Origin: Pseudorhodoferax aquiterrae
GTDB taxonomy: Bacteria; Pseudomonadota; Gammaproteobacteria; Burkholderiales; Burkholderiaceae_C
Assembly (NCBI RefSeq): GCF_014652235.1
Contig: NZ_BMYK01000003.1
Location: 384,547-448,546, forward strand
Direction: 5' to 3'
Length of the DNA stretch: 64,000 nt
Position numbers and translations under genes: made by a program. Positions 1-8,030 of the stretch are shown here, piece by piece. The notes under the pieces were generated by a model that searched no databases, was not told the origin of the DNA, and saw only the letters and a program-made list of their open reading frames with translations. Position 1 is the stretch's first letter. Every line of letters begins with the position of its first letter.

Positions 1-549
1 GGTGGTTGAAACAGGGCCCCGTTCCTGTCGGCGAGCAACAATCGCCTTTGCAATCGGAACAGCAAACCGTTCTTCGCCATAGTCACGAATCACCTCCGCG
101 ATGGTTGTGGTGTCGGCCGTGGCAAGCCACTCGGCCACGCTAGCGCCGCGCGTCGTGTCCATGCGCATGTCCAGCGGTCCATCGGCACGGAAGCTGAAGC
201 CCCGCGCCGGATCGTCGATCTGGGGCGAGCTGACCCCGATGTCCATCAGCACGCCGGCCACGCTGGCCTCGGGCAGCTCGCCCAGCGCGTGGAAGGCCTC
301 GTGCCGGATCGAAAAGCGCGGATCGGTGATCTGCGCAGCAGCGGCAACGGCCTCGGGGTCGCGGTCGAATGCGACCAGCCGGTCGTTGGGGCCCAGCCGC
401 GTCAGCAACAGCCGGCTGTGGCCGCCGCGGCCGAAGGTCGCGTCCACGAAGGTGCGTGCCGCACCCGGTGCCGGCTGTGCCTGCTTGTTGAAAAGAGCCT
501 CGACTGCTTCGTTCAACAAGACGGTGGTGTGAATCCATGAGGTTTCCAC
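1..549 (-). CDS. rsmH: 16S rRNA (cytosine-1402-N4) methyltransferase RsmH, 5' part (cut by window edge)
   Basis: SAM-dependent methyltransferase that modifies C1402 of 16S rRNA in the ribosomal decoding site. The reading frame runs off the left edge, so about the first 183 codons are present. It starts with an [10 protein letters not shown] segment typical of RsmH N-termini, followed by [12 protein letters not shown] (SAM-binding loop) and DIGVSSPQ, both family hallmarks. No ATG lies in frame near the N-terminus. The best start is a GTG at 549, nine bases after the mraZ stop, with a weak AAGGG Shine-Dalgarno. An out-of-frame ATG at 538 should not be taken as the start. It is the second gene of the dcw cluster and is presumably co-transcribed with mraZ. 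Confidence 0.93.
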   Translation of the reverse strand, partial: METSWIHTTVLLNEAVEALFNKQAQPAPGAARTFVDATFGRGGHSRLLLTRLGPNDRLVAFDRDPEAVAAAAQITDPRFSIRHEAFHALGELPEASVAGVLMDIGVSSPQIDDPARGFSFRADGPLDMRMDTTRGASVAEWLATADTTTIAEVIRDYGEERFAVPIAKAIVARRQERGPVSTT

Positions 550-558
550 CGTCTGCCC

Positions 559-993
559 TTAAAAAGCGATGTCCTTGAACGCCTCGGGCGGCGCGGCCTT
601 CATGGCCTCGGCTTCCTTGGCCAGGTAGGTCGGCTTGTCCCACAGCTCCAGGTGGTTGCCCATGCCCAGCAGCATGGTGTCTTTGGTGATGCCGACCGCC
701 TCGCGCAGTTCGGGCGCGATCAGCACGCGGCCGCTGGCGTCCATGTCAACGTCCATGGCGTTGCCCAGGAAGATGCGCTTCCACCAGTGGGCCTCGGCCG
801 GCAGGGCTGCGATGCGCGCGCGAAACAGCTCCCATTCGGGCCGGGGATAGACCATGAGACAGCCGTGGGGATGGCGGGTGATGGTCAATGCACCCTTGCC
901 GCCGGCCTCCGATTCGAGCGCAGGCCGATACCGGGTCGGCATGGATAGCCGACCCTTTGCATCGAGACTGAGCGACGAAGGCCCTTGAAACAC
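559..993 (-). CDS. mraZ: Transcriptional regulator MraZ
   Basis: First gene of the division and cell-wall (dcw) cluster; MraZ is an AbrB-fold DNA-binding protein that represses its own operon in studied bacteria. The product is 144 residues, normal for the family. It shows the N-terminal [12 protein letters not shown] motif and a second half-repeat with [17 protein letters not shown], giving the two SpoVT/AbrB-like units. The frame is open further upstream to 1053, but homologues begin at (M/V)FQG, so the GTG at 993 is the likely start. rsmH follows nine bases after the stop. A repeated TGGGN element at 1048-1072 is its probable operator. Confidence 0.95.
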   Translation of the reverse strand: MFQGPSSLSLDAKGRLSMPTRYRPALESEAGGKGALTITRHPHGCLMVYPRPEWELFRARIAALPAEAHWWKRIFLGNAMDVDMDASGRVLIAPELREAVGITKDTMLLGMGNHLELWDKPTYLAKEAEAMKAAPPEAFKDIAF

Positions 994-1047
994 CGCGCAC
1001 CACCTTGGGTTCGTGCCGGGGAAATTTGGGCTGAAATAGCCCCTCCA

Positions 1048-1072
1048 CCCCACAAAACTGCACCTTTTCCCA
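1048..1072 (-). promoter_or_regulatory. Probable MraZ operator (10-bp-spaced TGGGN repeats)
   Basis: Read on the minus strand, three pentamers lie at exact 10-base spacing: TGGGA (1072-1068), a degenerate TGCAG (1062-1058) and TGGGG (1052-1048). Known MraZ sites are TGGGN repeats separated by five bases. The element ends 54 bases before the mraZ start codon. TGCTACAGT just upstream (around 1078-1070) resembles an extended -10 box but has no convincing -35 partner. Confidence 0.6.
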
Positions 1073-1088
1073 CTGTAGCACCAAACGC

Positions 1089-1119
1089 ACGGGCCACCCG
1101 ATGGGTGGCCCGTCTTTTT
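1089..1119 (+). terminator. Rho-independent terminator, plus-strand orientation
   Basis: A perfect 11-bp stem (ACGGGCCACCC, 1089-1099, pairing with 1103-1113) with a 3-base loop is followed on the plus strand by CTTTTT. The T-tract is only on the plus strand, yet no plus-strand gene ends here; the left flank is the antisense of mraZ and rsmH. On the minus strand it would be a plain hairpin between hslU and mraZ. The remaining space up to hslU (1120-1275) is A/T-rich and shows no gene. Confidence 0.65.
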
Positions 1120-1275
1120 GTAATCAAATCAATGACTTAGCTAGCAGAATCGCAGCGCCATAAAAGGGTAAAAATCGTTAAAAAAGAAGTACTTAGCACG
1201 AATATTCAATGTACGTGTTGAGCTTCTCGACTTCGACCCACTGGCTGCATACACAGGTACGCCCTGGTACGCGTT

Positions 1276-2634
1276 TCACAGGATATAGCGCGACAGATCC
1301 TCGTCGCGGCTCAGCGCCTCCAGACGTGCATTGACGTAGGCGGCATCGACGACGACCGTCTGTCCGCCCAGTTTGGCAGCCTCGAAGCTGACCTCGTCCA
1401 GCAGCCGCTCGAGCACCGTGGACAGGCGGCGCGCGCCGATGTTCTCGGTGCGTTCGTTGACCTCGTAGGCGATGTGGGCCAGCCGCGTGACGCCCTCGGG
1501 CGTGAACTCCAGCGTGACGTTCTCGGTCGCCAGCAGCGCCTGGTACTGGCGCACCAGCGAGGCGTGGGTCTGCGTGAGGATGGCCTCGAAGTCCTGGACC
1601 GACAGCGACTGCAGTTCCACCCGGATCGGAAAGCGCCCCTGCAGCTCGGGGATCAGGTCGCTGGGCTTGGACAGATGGAACGCGCCCGAGGCGATGAACA
1701 GGATGTGGTCGGTCCGCACCACGCCGTACTTGGTCGTCACGGCCGTGCCCTCGACCAGCGGCAGCAGGTCGCGCTGCACGCCCTGGCGCGAGACCTCGCC
1801 GGCCTGCCCTTCGCTGCGCGAGGTGACCTTGTCGATCTCGTCGATGAAGACGATGCCGTTCTGCTCGGCGTTGTGCACGGCCTCGAGCTTGATCTCCTCC
1901 TCGTTGACGAGCTTGGCGGCTTCTTCCTCGGTCAAGAGCTTCATGGCCTCGCCGATGCGCAGCTTGCGCGTCTTGCGCTTGTGCTGGCCCATCTGGCTGA
2001 ACATGCCGCGCAGCTGCTCGGTCATCTCCTCCATGCCGGGCGGGCCCATGATCTCCAGCGGCTGCTTGGCGTCGGCCACGTCGATCTCGATCTCCTTGTC
2101 GTCCAGCTGGTGCTCGCGCAGTTTCTTGCGGAAGGCCTGGCGCGCGGTGCTGTCGGCCGGCTTCTCGGCCGGGCTGCCGGCGGAAAAGCCGAAGGAGGCC
2201 TCGGTGGCCGGCACGCGCGCGGGCGGCAGCAGCACGTCGAGCACGCGCTCCTCGGCCGCGCCCTCGGCGCGCGTGCGCACCTTGCGCATGGCCTGCTCGC
2301 GCGTCTGCTTGACGGCCGAGTCGACCAGGTCGCGGACGATGGAGTCCACGTCCTTGCCGACATAGCCGACTTCGGTGAACTTGGTCGCCTCGACCTTGAT
2401 GAATGGCGCATCGGCCAGCTTGGCCAGGCGCCGCGCGATCTCGGTCTTGCCCACGCCCGTGGGACCGATCATGAGGATGTTCTTGGGCGTGATCTCCACG
2501 CGCAGCTTCTCTTCGACCTGCTGGCGGCGCCAGCGGTTGCGCAGTGCGATGGCCACGGCGCGCTTGGCGTCCTTCTGGCCGACGATGTGGCGATCGAGTT
2601 CGGAGACGATCTCCTGGGGAGTCATGGACGACAT
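1276..2634 (-). CDS. hslU: ATP-dependent protease ATPase subunit HslU (ClpY)
   Basis: AAA+ unfoldase that feeds substrates into the HslV peptidase ring in the cytoplasm. The 452 residues match the family length. Visible motifs are Walker A GPTGVGKT (57-64), the substrate-gripping pore motif GYVGKD (90-95), Walker B with IVFIDEIDK, the sensor segment FIASGAFH, the GRFPIRVEL region, and a C-terminal SRYIL tail of the type that docks into HslV. An internal ATG at codon 4 (MTPQEIV) is an equally plausible start. It lies four bases after the hslV stop, so the two are one operon. Confidence 0.97.
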   Translation of the reverse strand: MSSMTPQEIVSELDRHIVGQKDAKRAVAIALRNRWRRQQVEEKLRVEITPKNILMIGPTGVGKTEIARRLAKLADAPFIKVEATKFTEVGYVGKDVDSIVRDLVDSAVKQTREQAMRKVRTRAEGAAEERVLDVLLPPARVPATEASFGFSAGSPAEKPADSTARQAFRKKLREHQLDDKEIEIDVADAKQPLEIMGPPGMEEMTEQLRGMFSQMGQHKRKTRKLRIGEAMKLLTEEEAAKLVNEEEIKLEAVHNAEQNGIVFIDEIDKVTSRSEGQAGEVSRQGVQRDLLPLVEGTAVTTKYGVVRTDHILFIASGAFHLSKPSDLIPELQGRFPIRVELQSLSVQDFEAILTQTHASLVRQYQALLATENVTLEFTPEGVTRLAHIAYEVNERTENIGARRLSTVLERLLDEVSFEAAKLGGQTVVVDAAYVNARLEALSRDEDLSRYIL

Positions 2635-2638
2635 GGGC

Positions 2639-3184
2639 TTACAGAACCTCGACCGTGTGGTGCATGTTGGTGTAGATGCAGACCTCGCCTGCGATCGCGA
2701 GCGACTTGCGCACGATGTCCTCGGCCGAGAGCTCGGTGTTGTGCAGCAGCGCGATGGCGGCGGACTGGGCGTAGGCGCCGCCCGAGCCGATGGCCACGAT
2801 GCCGTGCTCGGGCTCGAGCACGTCGCCGTTGCCGGTGATGATCAGCGAGGCCGTGTGGTCGGCCACGGCCAGCATCGCTTCAAGGCGGCGCAGCACGCGG
2901 TCGGTGCGCCAGTCCTTGGTGAGTTCGATGGCGGCGCGCGTCAACTGGCCCTGGTGCTTCTCGAGCTTGGCCTCGAAGCGCTCGAACAGCGTGAAGGCAT
3001 CGGCCGTCGCGCCGGCGAAGCCGGCCAGCACCTTGCCCTGGTGCAGCTTGCGCACCTTGCGGGCCGAGCCCTTGACGACGATGTTGCCCAGCGTGACCTG
3101 GCCGTCCCCGCCGATGGCGACCTGGACGCCCTGGGGTGTGGACCGGCGCACGCTGACGATGGTGGTACCGTGAAATTGCTCCAT
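2639..3184 (-). CDS. hslV: ATP-dependent protease peptidase subunit HslV (ClpQ)
   Basis: Threonine peptidase with a proteasome beta-subunit fold that forms the proteolytic core of HslVU. The 181-residue product begins with a six-residue propeptide (MEQFHG), then TTIVSVR, so Thr7 becomes the N-terminal nucleophile after processing. [10 protein letters not shown] and the [17 protein letters not shown] segment are family signatures. hslU follows after four bases. Only 70 bases separate it from the upstream STAS gene, and these hold a terminator hairpin and a possible sigma-32-type promoter. Confidence 0.97.
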   Translation of the reverse strand: MEQFHGTTIVSVRRSTPQGVQVAIGGDGQVTLGNIVVKGSARKVRKLHQGKVLAGFAGATADAFTLFERFEAKLEKHQGQLTRAAIELTKDWRTDRVLRRLEAMLAVADHTASLIITGNGDVLEPEHGIVAIGSGGAYAQSAAIALLHNTELSAEDIVRKSLAIAGEVCIYTNMHHTVEVL

Positions 3185-3191
3185 CGTGTGG

Positions 3192-3219
3192 ACCTGGGGT
3201 TGGATCGGTGAAAAACAAG
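3192..3219 (-). promoter_or_regulatory. Possible sigma-32-type promoter of hslVU
   Basis: On the minus strand CTTGTT (3219-3214) and CCCCAGGT (3199-3192) are separated by 14 bases, resembling the heat-shock consensus CTTGAA and CCCCATNT. hslVU is a heat-shock operon in E. coli. The hslV ATG follows only seven bases after the -10 element, so this promoter would give an almost leaderless mRNA. The match could be chance. Confidence 0.3.
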
Positions 3220-3241
3220 CGGCCGGCGCGCAGCGCCGGCC
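3210..3241 (-). terminator. Rho-independent terminator after the STAS-domain gene
   Basis: A perfect 9-bp GC stem (3221-3229 pairing with 3233-3241, 3-base loop) is followed on the minus strand by GCTTGTTTTT. It starts 14 bases after the STAS gene stop and lies directly before hslV, so it should separate the dksA/STAS transcript from hslVU. Confidence 0.75.
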
Positions 3242-3254
3242 GGCACGGCCGCCG

Positions 3255-4808
3255 TCAGTGGCTGCGCGGCACGAGGGTGGCGTGGTCGGCCAGGCCGATC
3301 ACATGGAAGAAGATGGCCACGAGCCGGTGCAGCCCGCGGAACTCCAAACGCTGGCCGGCGGCCTGCTGGGCTGCGGCCCAGTTCAGCACCGAGCCGGCGG
3401 CGGCGAAGTCGATGCGCACGAGATCCGCGCAATCGACGACCAGCGGCAGACCGGCGGCGGGCGGCACGGCCACGGACGCCAGCGCACCCTGCGCATCGCC
3501 GGTCACCTCGCCAGCGAGCCGCGCGGCGGGCGCCACGGCCTGGCCGGCCGGTGCGGTGCCCGGCCCGCTGTCCTGCGGCGCGACCAGGCTGCACCGGGCA
3601 TCCTCCCAGGCCGGCGGTGCCACTTCGTAGGTGATGCAATGGTCGAGCGCGACGAGGTCGAACTCCTCGGGCCGCTGTGTCAGCCGCAGCCAGGCCAGGC
3701 GCAGGCGCCACCAGGCCACGGGCTGGGCGCGCTGCCCCGACACGGTGTGGTGGCGCAGCAGCTGCTCCAGGCGCAGGTTGCCGCGGACCGACACGCGCAG
3801 CGGCCGGTCCGCCAACTGCGACAGCAGGTCGGCCAACGGGCCGAGCGCGGGCGGCTGCACCGCGTCGAGGGCACCCCAGTCCAGTTGCACGGTGTCGCCG
3901 CGGAAGCCGGCGACCTGCACCGCCAGCGCCGTGACCTGGGCCGCATCCAGCAACGCCGGCGCCGCCCAGGCGAGCGGGGCGTCGATGCCCGAACCCGCGC
4001 GGCCCGGCCCGCCAATCGCACTCCAGGCCGGGGCCTGGCGCTGGTGGCGCACCTGGAAATCGACGGCCATGGCCTCGAAGCGGCCTTGCTGCGCGGTGGC
4101 GCGGTACAAGTCGAACAAGGCCGCCCAGGCGCGCAGTGCCAAGGGCACCGGCGTCTGCGCCTGGGCCAAAGCCAGCAAGGCCGCCTCGCAACCGGCGTCG
4201 TCGCCGTTGGCGAAGCGGATCGCCGCCTCCTCCAGCCCAGGGTCGGACACGAACTCGCCCCCCTGGACGGAGGCACCCAGCGACCAGTCCACATCCGGCA
4301 ACATGTCTTCGGGCGGTGCCTCGGCCAGCAGCGCCTCGCGCGGCTGGACGTCCGTGGCGGCGAAATCGGTGACGCGGGCTTCGGCCGGCTGCGGCTCGGC
4401 GTTGACGGTGGGCGAGAACTGCGGCGCAGGGGCCGCATCGCGTGGCGGCTGCCACTGCGGATGCGCCATCTGCGCCTCGATCTCGTCGATCTTCTTGAGC
4501 GTGCCTTCGCGCTGGCCGGCGCCAGCGGGCTGGCTGCTGTCGAAGAAGCCCGAATCGTCGAGCGCCAGGGGCGTGACGGAGGCGCCGACGGCGCCACGCT
4601 GGCGCAGCTTGCGCAGCTGGTCGAACTCACGCTTGCGCACGAAGTCGTTCGCGCGCTTGCGCTCGATCATCTCCTTGAGCACATGCTTGTTGTACTGGCT
4701 GTCGCGTTCGTCCAGCTGGTCCAGCTCGGACCAGTTGACCGTCGGGTTGCGAACGAACTTGACGACCTTGGACAGCAGTCCGCCGGGCGGAGGCGTGTCT
4801 TGGGCCAT
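3255..4808 (-). CDS. STAS-domain-containing protein of unknown function
   Basis: 517-residue cytoplasmic protein; no signal peptide or membrane segment is visible. Residues 1-130 are charged and probably disordered or coiled. The middle (about 130-250) is acidic and Ala/Pro-rich. The last 90 residues look like a STAS domain: an [10 protein letters not shown] opening, a [21 protein letters not shown] core matching the pattern of conserved Asp followed by small residues, and a final [13 protein letters not shown] helix. A second weak STAS-like stretch ([19 protein letters not shown]) precedes it. STAS domains occur in anti-anti-sigma factors and MlaB-type lipid-transport subunits, but the partner here is unknown. 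It follows dksA by 30 bases and is probably co-transcribed with it. Confidence 0.75.
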   Translation of the reverse strand: MAQDTPPPGGLLSKVVKFVRNPTVNWSELDQLDERDSQYNKHVLKEMIERKRANDFVRKREFDQLRKLRQRGAVGASVTPLALDDSGFFDSSQPAGAGQREGTLKKIDEIEAQMAHPQWQPPRDAAPAPQFSPTVNAEPQPAEARVTDFAATDVQPREALLAEAPPEDMLPDVDWSLGASVQGGEFVSDPGLEEAAIRFANGDDAGCEAALLALAQAQTPVPLALRAWAALFDLYRATAQQGRFEAMAVDFQVRHQRQAPAWSAIGGPGRAGSGIDAPLAWAAPALLDAAQVTALAVQVAGFRGDTVQLDWGALDAVQPPALGPLADLLSQLADRPLRVSVRGNLRLEQLLRHHTVSGQRAQPVAWWRLRLAWLRLTQRPEEFDLVALDHCITYEVAPPAWEDARCSLVAPQDSGPGTAPAGQAVAPAARLAGEVTGDAQGALASVAVPPAAGLPLVVDCADLVRIDFAAAGSVLNWAAAQQAAGQRLEFRGLHRLVAIFFHVIGLADHATLVPRSH

Positions 4809-4838
4809 GGGCGTGGCGGAAAAAAGCCGGGCGGGACC

Positions 4839-5564
4839 TCAGTCGCCGAACATCTTCTGCTTGAGCTCGCGGCGCTGCTGCGCTTCCAGCGACAGCGTGG
4901 CCGTGGGCCGGGCCAGCAGGCGGCCGACGCCGATGGGCTCGCCGGTCTCGTCGCAGTAGCCGTAGTCGCCGGCGTCGATGCGGGCGATGGACTGCTCGAT
5001 CTTCTTGAGCAGCTTGCGCTCGCGGTCGCGCGTGCGCAGTTCCAGCGCGTGCTCTTCCTCGATGGTGGCGCGGTCGGCCGGGTCGGGCACGACCACGGTG
5101 TCCTCGCGCAAATGCTCGGTGGTCTCACCGGCGTTGTTGAGCATGTCCTGCTTGAGCGCGACCAGCTTGAGGCGGAAGAAGGCCTGCTGCTTCTCGTTCA
5201 TGTACTCCGAGTCGGGCATGGACAGGACTTCGGCGTCGGTCAGCTCCTCGGCCGACTTGGTCTTCCAGTTGTTGGCCAGCTTGGGGTCCTTCTTGGACAC
5301 GGCGGAGGGCGGCGGAGCGATCATGGGGGAAGACATCTCTTGCAGAAAACTGGCTTTGGCAGCGGTGGAGGCCACTGCTGGGGCCATGGATGGTACGGTG
5401 ATTTGCGAGAGCCGCGAAGCCCTGCCGGCGCGGGCGGGCATGGGGGCCGCGGCGGTCTGCGCAGCGGGTGCGGGCGCTTTGGCCGCCTTCTTCGCGGCGG
5501 CCGCCGGTGCAGGCGCCTCCTGCGGCTTGGCCGCAGCCTTGGTCTTGGCGGATGGTTCTTTCAC
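4839..5564 (-). CDS. dksA: RNA polymerase-binding transcription factor DksA (Cys-poor type with long N-terminus)
   Basis: DksA enters the secondary channel of RNA polymerase and, with ppGpp, tunes rRNA and amino-acid promoters. The start is a GTG with a strong GGAGG Shine-Dalgarno. The first 90 of 241 residues form an Ala/Pro/Lys-rich extension absent from E. coli DksA (151 residues). The coiled coil follows, with the tip motif DPADRA (161-166, DxxDxA) needed for activity. The C-terminal globular part keeps the zinc-finger frame (GYCDETGEPIGVGRLLARPTA), but only Cys204 of the four zinc ligands is present, so it should not bind structural zinc. It lies downstream of the COG0523 GTPase and upstream of the STAS gene. 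Confidence 0.93.
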   Translation of the reverse strand: MKEPSAKTKAAAKPQEAPAPAAAAKKAAKAPAPAAQTAAAPMPARAGRASRLSQITVPSMAPAVASTAAKASFLQEMSSPMIAPPPSAVSKKDPKLANNWKTKSAEELTDAEVLSMPDSEYMNEKQQAFFRLKLVALKQDMLNNAGETTEHLREDTVVVPDPADRATIEEEHALELRTRDRERKLLKKIEQSIARIDAGDYGYCDETGEPIGVGRLLARPTATLSLEAQQRRELKQKMFGD

Positions 5565-5708
5565 GCGGCGCCTCCTCGCGGGTTGGCGAACCCCGGCGCC
5601 AGCGGTTCCGGCACCAGGCGGGTCCGACCACCGCCCGCAACGTCGGCACGGTTTATACCCGCAATAGGGGGCTTTTCCGCGCCGGCGCGAAACTTTGTGC
5701 CCTGCGCC

Positions 5709-6764
5709 TCAGACCAGGCACTGCTCCAGGCCCTGCAGGAAGATGTCCTTGGGCAGGTCGATGCCGATGAACACCATCTTGCTGGTGCGTGCCTCGCCCT
5801 CGGCCCAGGCCGGGCCCAGGTCGCTGCCCATGAGCTGGTGCACACCCTGGAAGATGACCTTGCGCTCGGTGCCCTGCATGTGCAGCACGCCCTTGTAGCG
5901 CAGCATGCGCGCGCCGTAGATGTTCACCACGGCGCCCAGGAAGTCCTCCAGCTTGGCCGGGTCGAAGGCACGGTCGGCGCGGAACACGAAGCTCTTGACG
6001 TCGTCGTCCGTGTGGTGGTGGTGCCCATGGCCGTGCTCGTGCGCATGCGAGGGGTGGTCGCAGTGCTCGCCGTGTTCATGGTCGTGGTGGTGGTGATCGT
6101 GGTCGTCTTCCTTGAGGAAGTCGGGGTCGATGTCCAGCTTGGCGTTGAGGTTGAAGCCGCGCAGGTCGAACACCTCGGACAGCGCCACCTCGCCGAAATG
6201 CACGGCCTTGTGCGGCGCGCGCGGGTTCATGTGCTTGAGGCGGTGGATCAGCGCATCGACCTCGTCCTGGGCCACGAGGTCGGTCTTGCTGATGAAGATC
6301 TGGTCGGCGAAACCGACCTGGCGGCGCGCCTCCTGGCGCTCGTTGAGCTGCTCGGCGGCGTGCTTGGCGTCCACCAGCGTCAGGATGGAGTCGAGCAGGT
6401 AGCTCTCGGCGATCTCGTCGTCCATGAAGAAGGTCTGGGCCACGGGGCCGGGATCGGCCAGGCCGGTGGTCTCGATGACCACGCGCTCGAAGTCGAGTTC
6501 GCCCTTGCGCTTCTTCTCGGCCAGCATGGACAGCGTGGAGCGCAGGTCCTCGCGGATGGAGCAGCACACGCAGCCGTTGTTGAGCTGGATGATCTGCTCG
6601 CCGGGCTCGGAGACCAGGATGTCGTTGTCGATGTTCTCCTCGCCGAACTCGTTCTCGACGACGGCGATCTTCTGGCCATGGGCTTCGGTCAGCACACGCT
6701 TGAGCAGCGTGGTCTTGCCCGAGCCGAGGAAGCCGGTGAGGATGGTGGCGGGAATGAGGGCCAT
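5709..6764 (-). CDS. CobW/COG0523-family GTPase, His-rich metallochaperone-like
   Basis: G3E-family P-loop GTPase of 351 residues. Walker A GFLGSGKTT (11-19), the metal-binding CxCC motif (Cys65, Cys67, Cys68) and the SKTD base-recognition motif (159-162) are present, followed by a CobW C-terminal domain. Residues 221-251 form a dense His/Asp/Glu linker. Members with CxCC and His tracts are tied to zinc or cobalt handling (YjiA, YeiR, ZigA types); this one is most like the zinc-related group, but the metal cannot be read from sequence. The ATG at 6764 was chosen because homologues begin just before the P-loop. It lies between rlmI and dksA. No Zur-type box was seen upstream. Confidence 0.9.
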   Translation of the reverse strand: MALIPATILTGFLGSGKTTLLKRVLTEAHGQKIAVVENEFGEENIDNDILVSEPGEQIIQLNNGCVCCSIREDLRSTLSMLAEKKRKGELDFERVVIETTGLADPGPVAQTFFMDDEIAESYLLDSILTLVDAKHAAEQLNERQEARRQVGFADQIFISKTDLVAQDEVDALIHRLKHMNPRAPHKAVHFGEVALSEVFDLRGFNLNAKLDIDPDFLKEDDHDHHHHDHEHGEHCDHPSHAHEHGHGHHHHTDDDVKSFVFRADRAFDPAKLEDFLGAVVNIYGARMLRYKGVLHMQGTERKVIFQGVHQLMGSDLGPAWAEGEARTSKMVFIGIDLPKDIFLQGLEQCLV

Positions 6765-6820
6765 GGGGGTCTCGCTAACGACGAAAGGGCGCAAGTTTAA
6801 AGAGCTTGCGATGACCCTGT

Positions 6821-8017
6821 TCAGCGCCGCATGACCACCAGGCCCTTGAGGTATTCCCCTTCCGGGAAGTTGATGGTCATGGGATGGTCGGGCGCGCCGC
6901 CCATGCGCTGGGGGATGTAGCCGTCCACACCGGCGTCGATGCCGGCGCCGGCCACGATCTTGTGGAACAGGTCGGCCGGGATGCCGCCCGAGCAGGAATA
7001 AGTGAACAGCACGCCGCCCGGCTCCAGCAGGGCCAGCGCGAGCCGGTTGATGTCCTTGTAGGCGCGCGCGGCGCGCTCGGCATGGGCGGCGGTGGGCGCG
7101 AACTTGGGCGGGTCCAGCACGATGGCGTCGAAGCGCCGGCCTTCCGCACCGAAGCGCCGCAGCGAGGCATTGACGTCGGCGTCCAGGCATTCGGACCGGT
7201 CGGCCGCGAAGCCGTTCAGCGCCACGTGGGCCTGCACGCGCGCCAGCGCCGGCCCCGAGGAATCGATCGAGGTCACATGCCCGGCCACACCCGCCGCGCG
7301 CATGCCGGCCAGCGCGGCGACCGTGAAGCCGCCCGTGTAGCAGTAGCAGTTGAGCACGCGCTGGCTGCCGAGGCGCGCCACGGTGTCGGCGAACAGCTTG
7401 CGGCTGTCGCGCTGGTCCAGGTAGAAGCCGGTCTTGTGGCCGGTGGCGATGTCCAGCGTCAGCTTCCAGTCGTGCTCGGCGATGGTCAGTTCGGTCGCGC
7501 CCTCGCCGCGCAGCCAGCCCGTGGCCTCGGGCAGGCCCTCCAGGCCGCGCACGCTGGCGTCCGAGCGCTCGTACAGGCGCGTGAGGCCGGTCAGCGCGCA
7601 CAGGGCGTCGGCCAGCGGCTTCTTCCAGCGCTCGGCGCCGGCCGCGCCGAACTGGGCCACCAGCGTGTCGCCGTAGCGGTCCACCACCAGACCGGGCAGG
7701 CCGTCGGCCTCGCCATGGACCAGGCGGACCCCATCGCTGCGGATGTCGAAACGGCCACGCGCCGCGATGGCCTGGGCCAGGCGCTCGCGCAGGAAGGCCG
7801 CGTCGATGCGCTGGCCTTCGTCGAAGCTCCAGGCGCGCGCCCGGATGCGCGAGGCCGGGCTGAACGCGGCCCAGGCAAGGAAGCGGCCGTCGGCCGCCTC
7901 CACGCGCACGGTCTCGCCGGCATCGGCGCCACCCCGCGCGATCGCGGACTCGAAGACCCAGGGGTGGCGGCGCAGCAGGGATTTCTCCTTGCCCTCGCGC
8001 AGGCGGATGGTTTTCAT
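6821..8017 (-). CDS. rlmI: 23S rRNA (cytosine-1962-C5) methyltransferase RlmI-like, class I SAM enzyme
   Basis: 398-residue rRNA methyltransferase, close to E. coli RlmI (396), which methylates C1962 of 23S rRNA. The N-terminus has the PUA-like opening (RLREGKEKSLLRRHPWVF). The middle carries GHKTGFYLDQRDSR, typical of this family, then SAM motif I (VLNCYCYTGGFT) and motif IV DPPKF, with a late YSCSGG segment containing the catalytic-type Cys. The frame is open upstream, but the ATG at 8017 gives the normal N-terminus. It lies 13 bases after the xerC stop and so belongs to the dapF-DUF484-xerC transcription unit. Confidence 0.9.
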   Translation of the reverse strand: MKTIRLREGKEKSLLRRHPWVFESAIARGGADAGETVRVEAADGRFLAWAAFSPASRIRARAWSFDEGQRIDAAFLRERLAQAIAARGRFDIRSDGVRLVHGEADGLPGLVVDRYGDTLVAQFGAAGAERWKKPLADALCALTGLTRLYERSDASVRGLEGLPEATGWLRGEGATELTIAEHDWKLTLDIATGHKTGFYLDQRDSRKLFADTVARLGSQRVLNCYCYTGGFTVAALAGMRAAGVAGHVTSIDSSGPALARVQAHVALNGFAADRSECLDADVNASLRRFGAEGRRFDAIVLDPPKFAPTAAHAERAARAYKDINRLALALLEPGGVLFTYSCSGGIPADLFHKIVAGAGIDAGVDGYIPQRMGGAPDHPMTINFPEGEYLKGLVVMRR

Positions 8018-8030
8018 GGAAAGGGACGGT

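Noticed and set aside
140-538. ATG at 538 as the rsmH start
   Set aside because: It is out of frame with the conserved RsmH motifs; the GTG at 549 is in frame.
3186-6800. A 1204-codon plus-strand open frame, and similar very long frames opposite hslU, pyrC, the glt genes and the TRAP genes
   Set aside because: They run antisense to well-supported genes and consist of Arg/Ala/Gly/His-rich translations typical of GC-rich shadow frames; no domain is recognisable.
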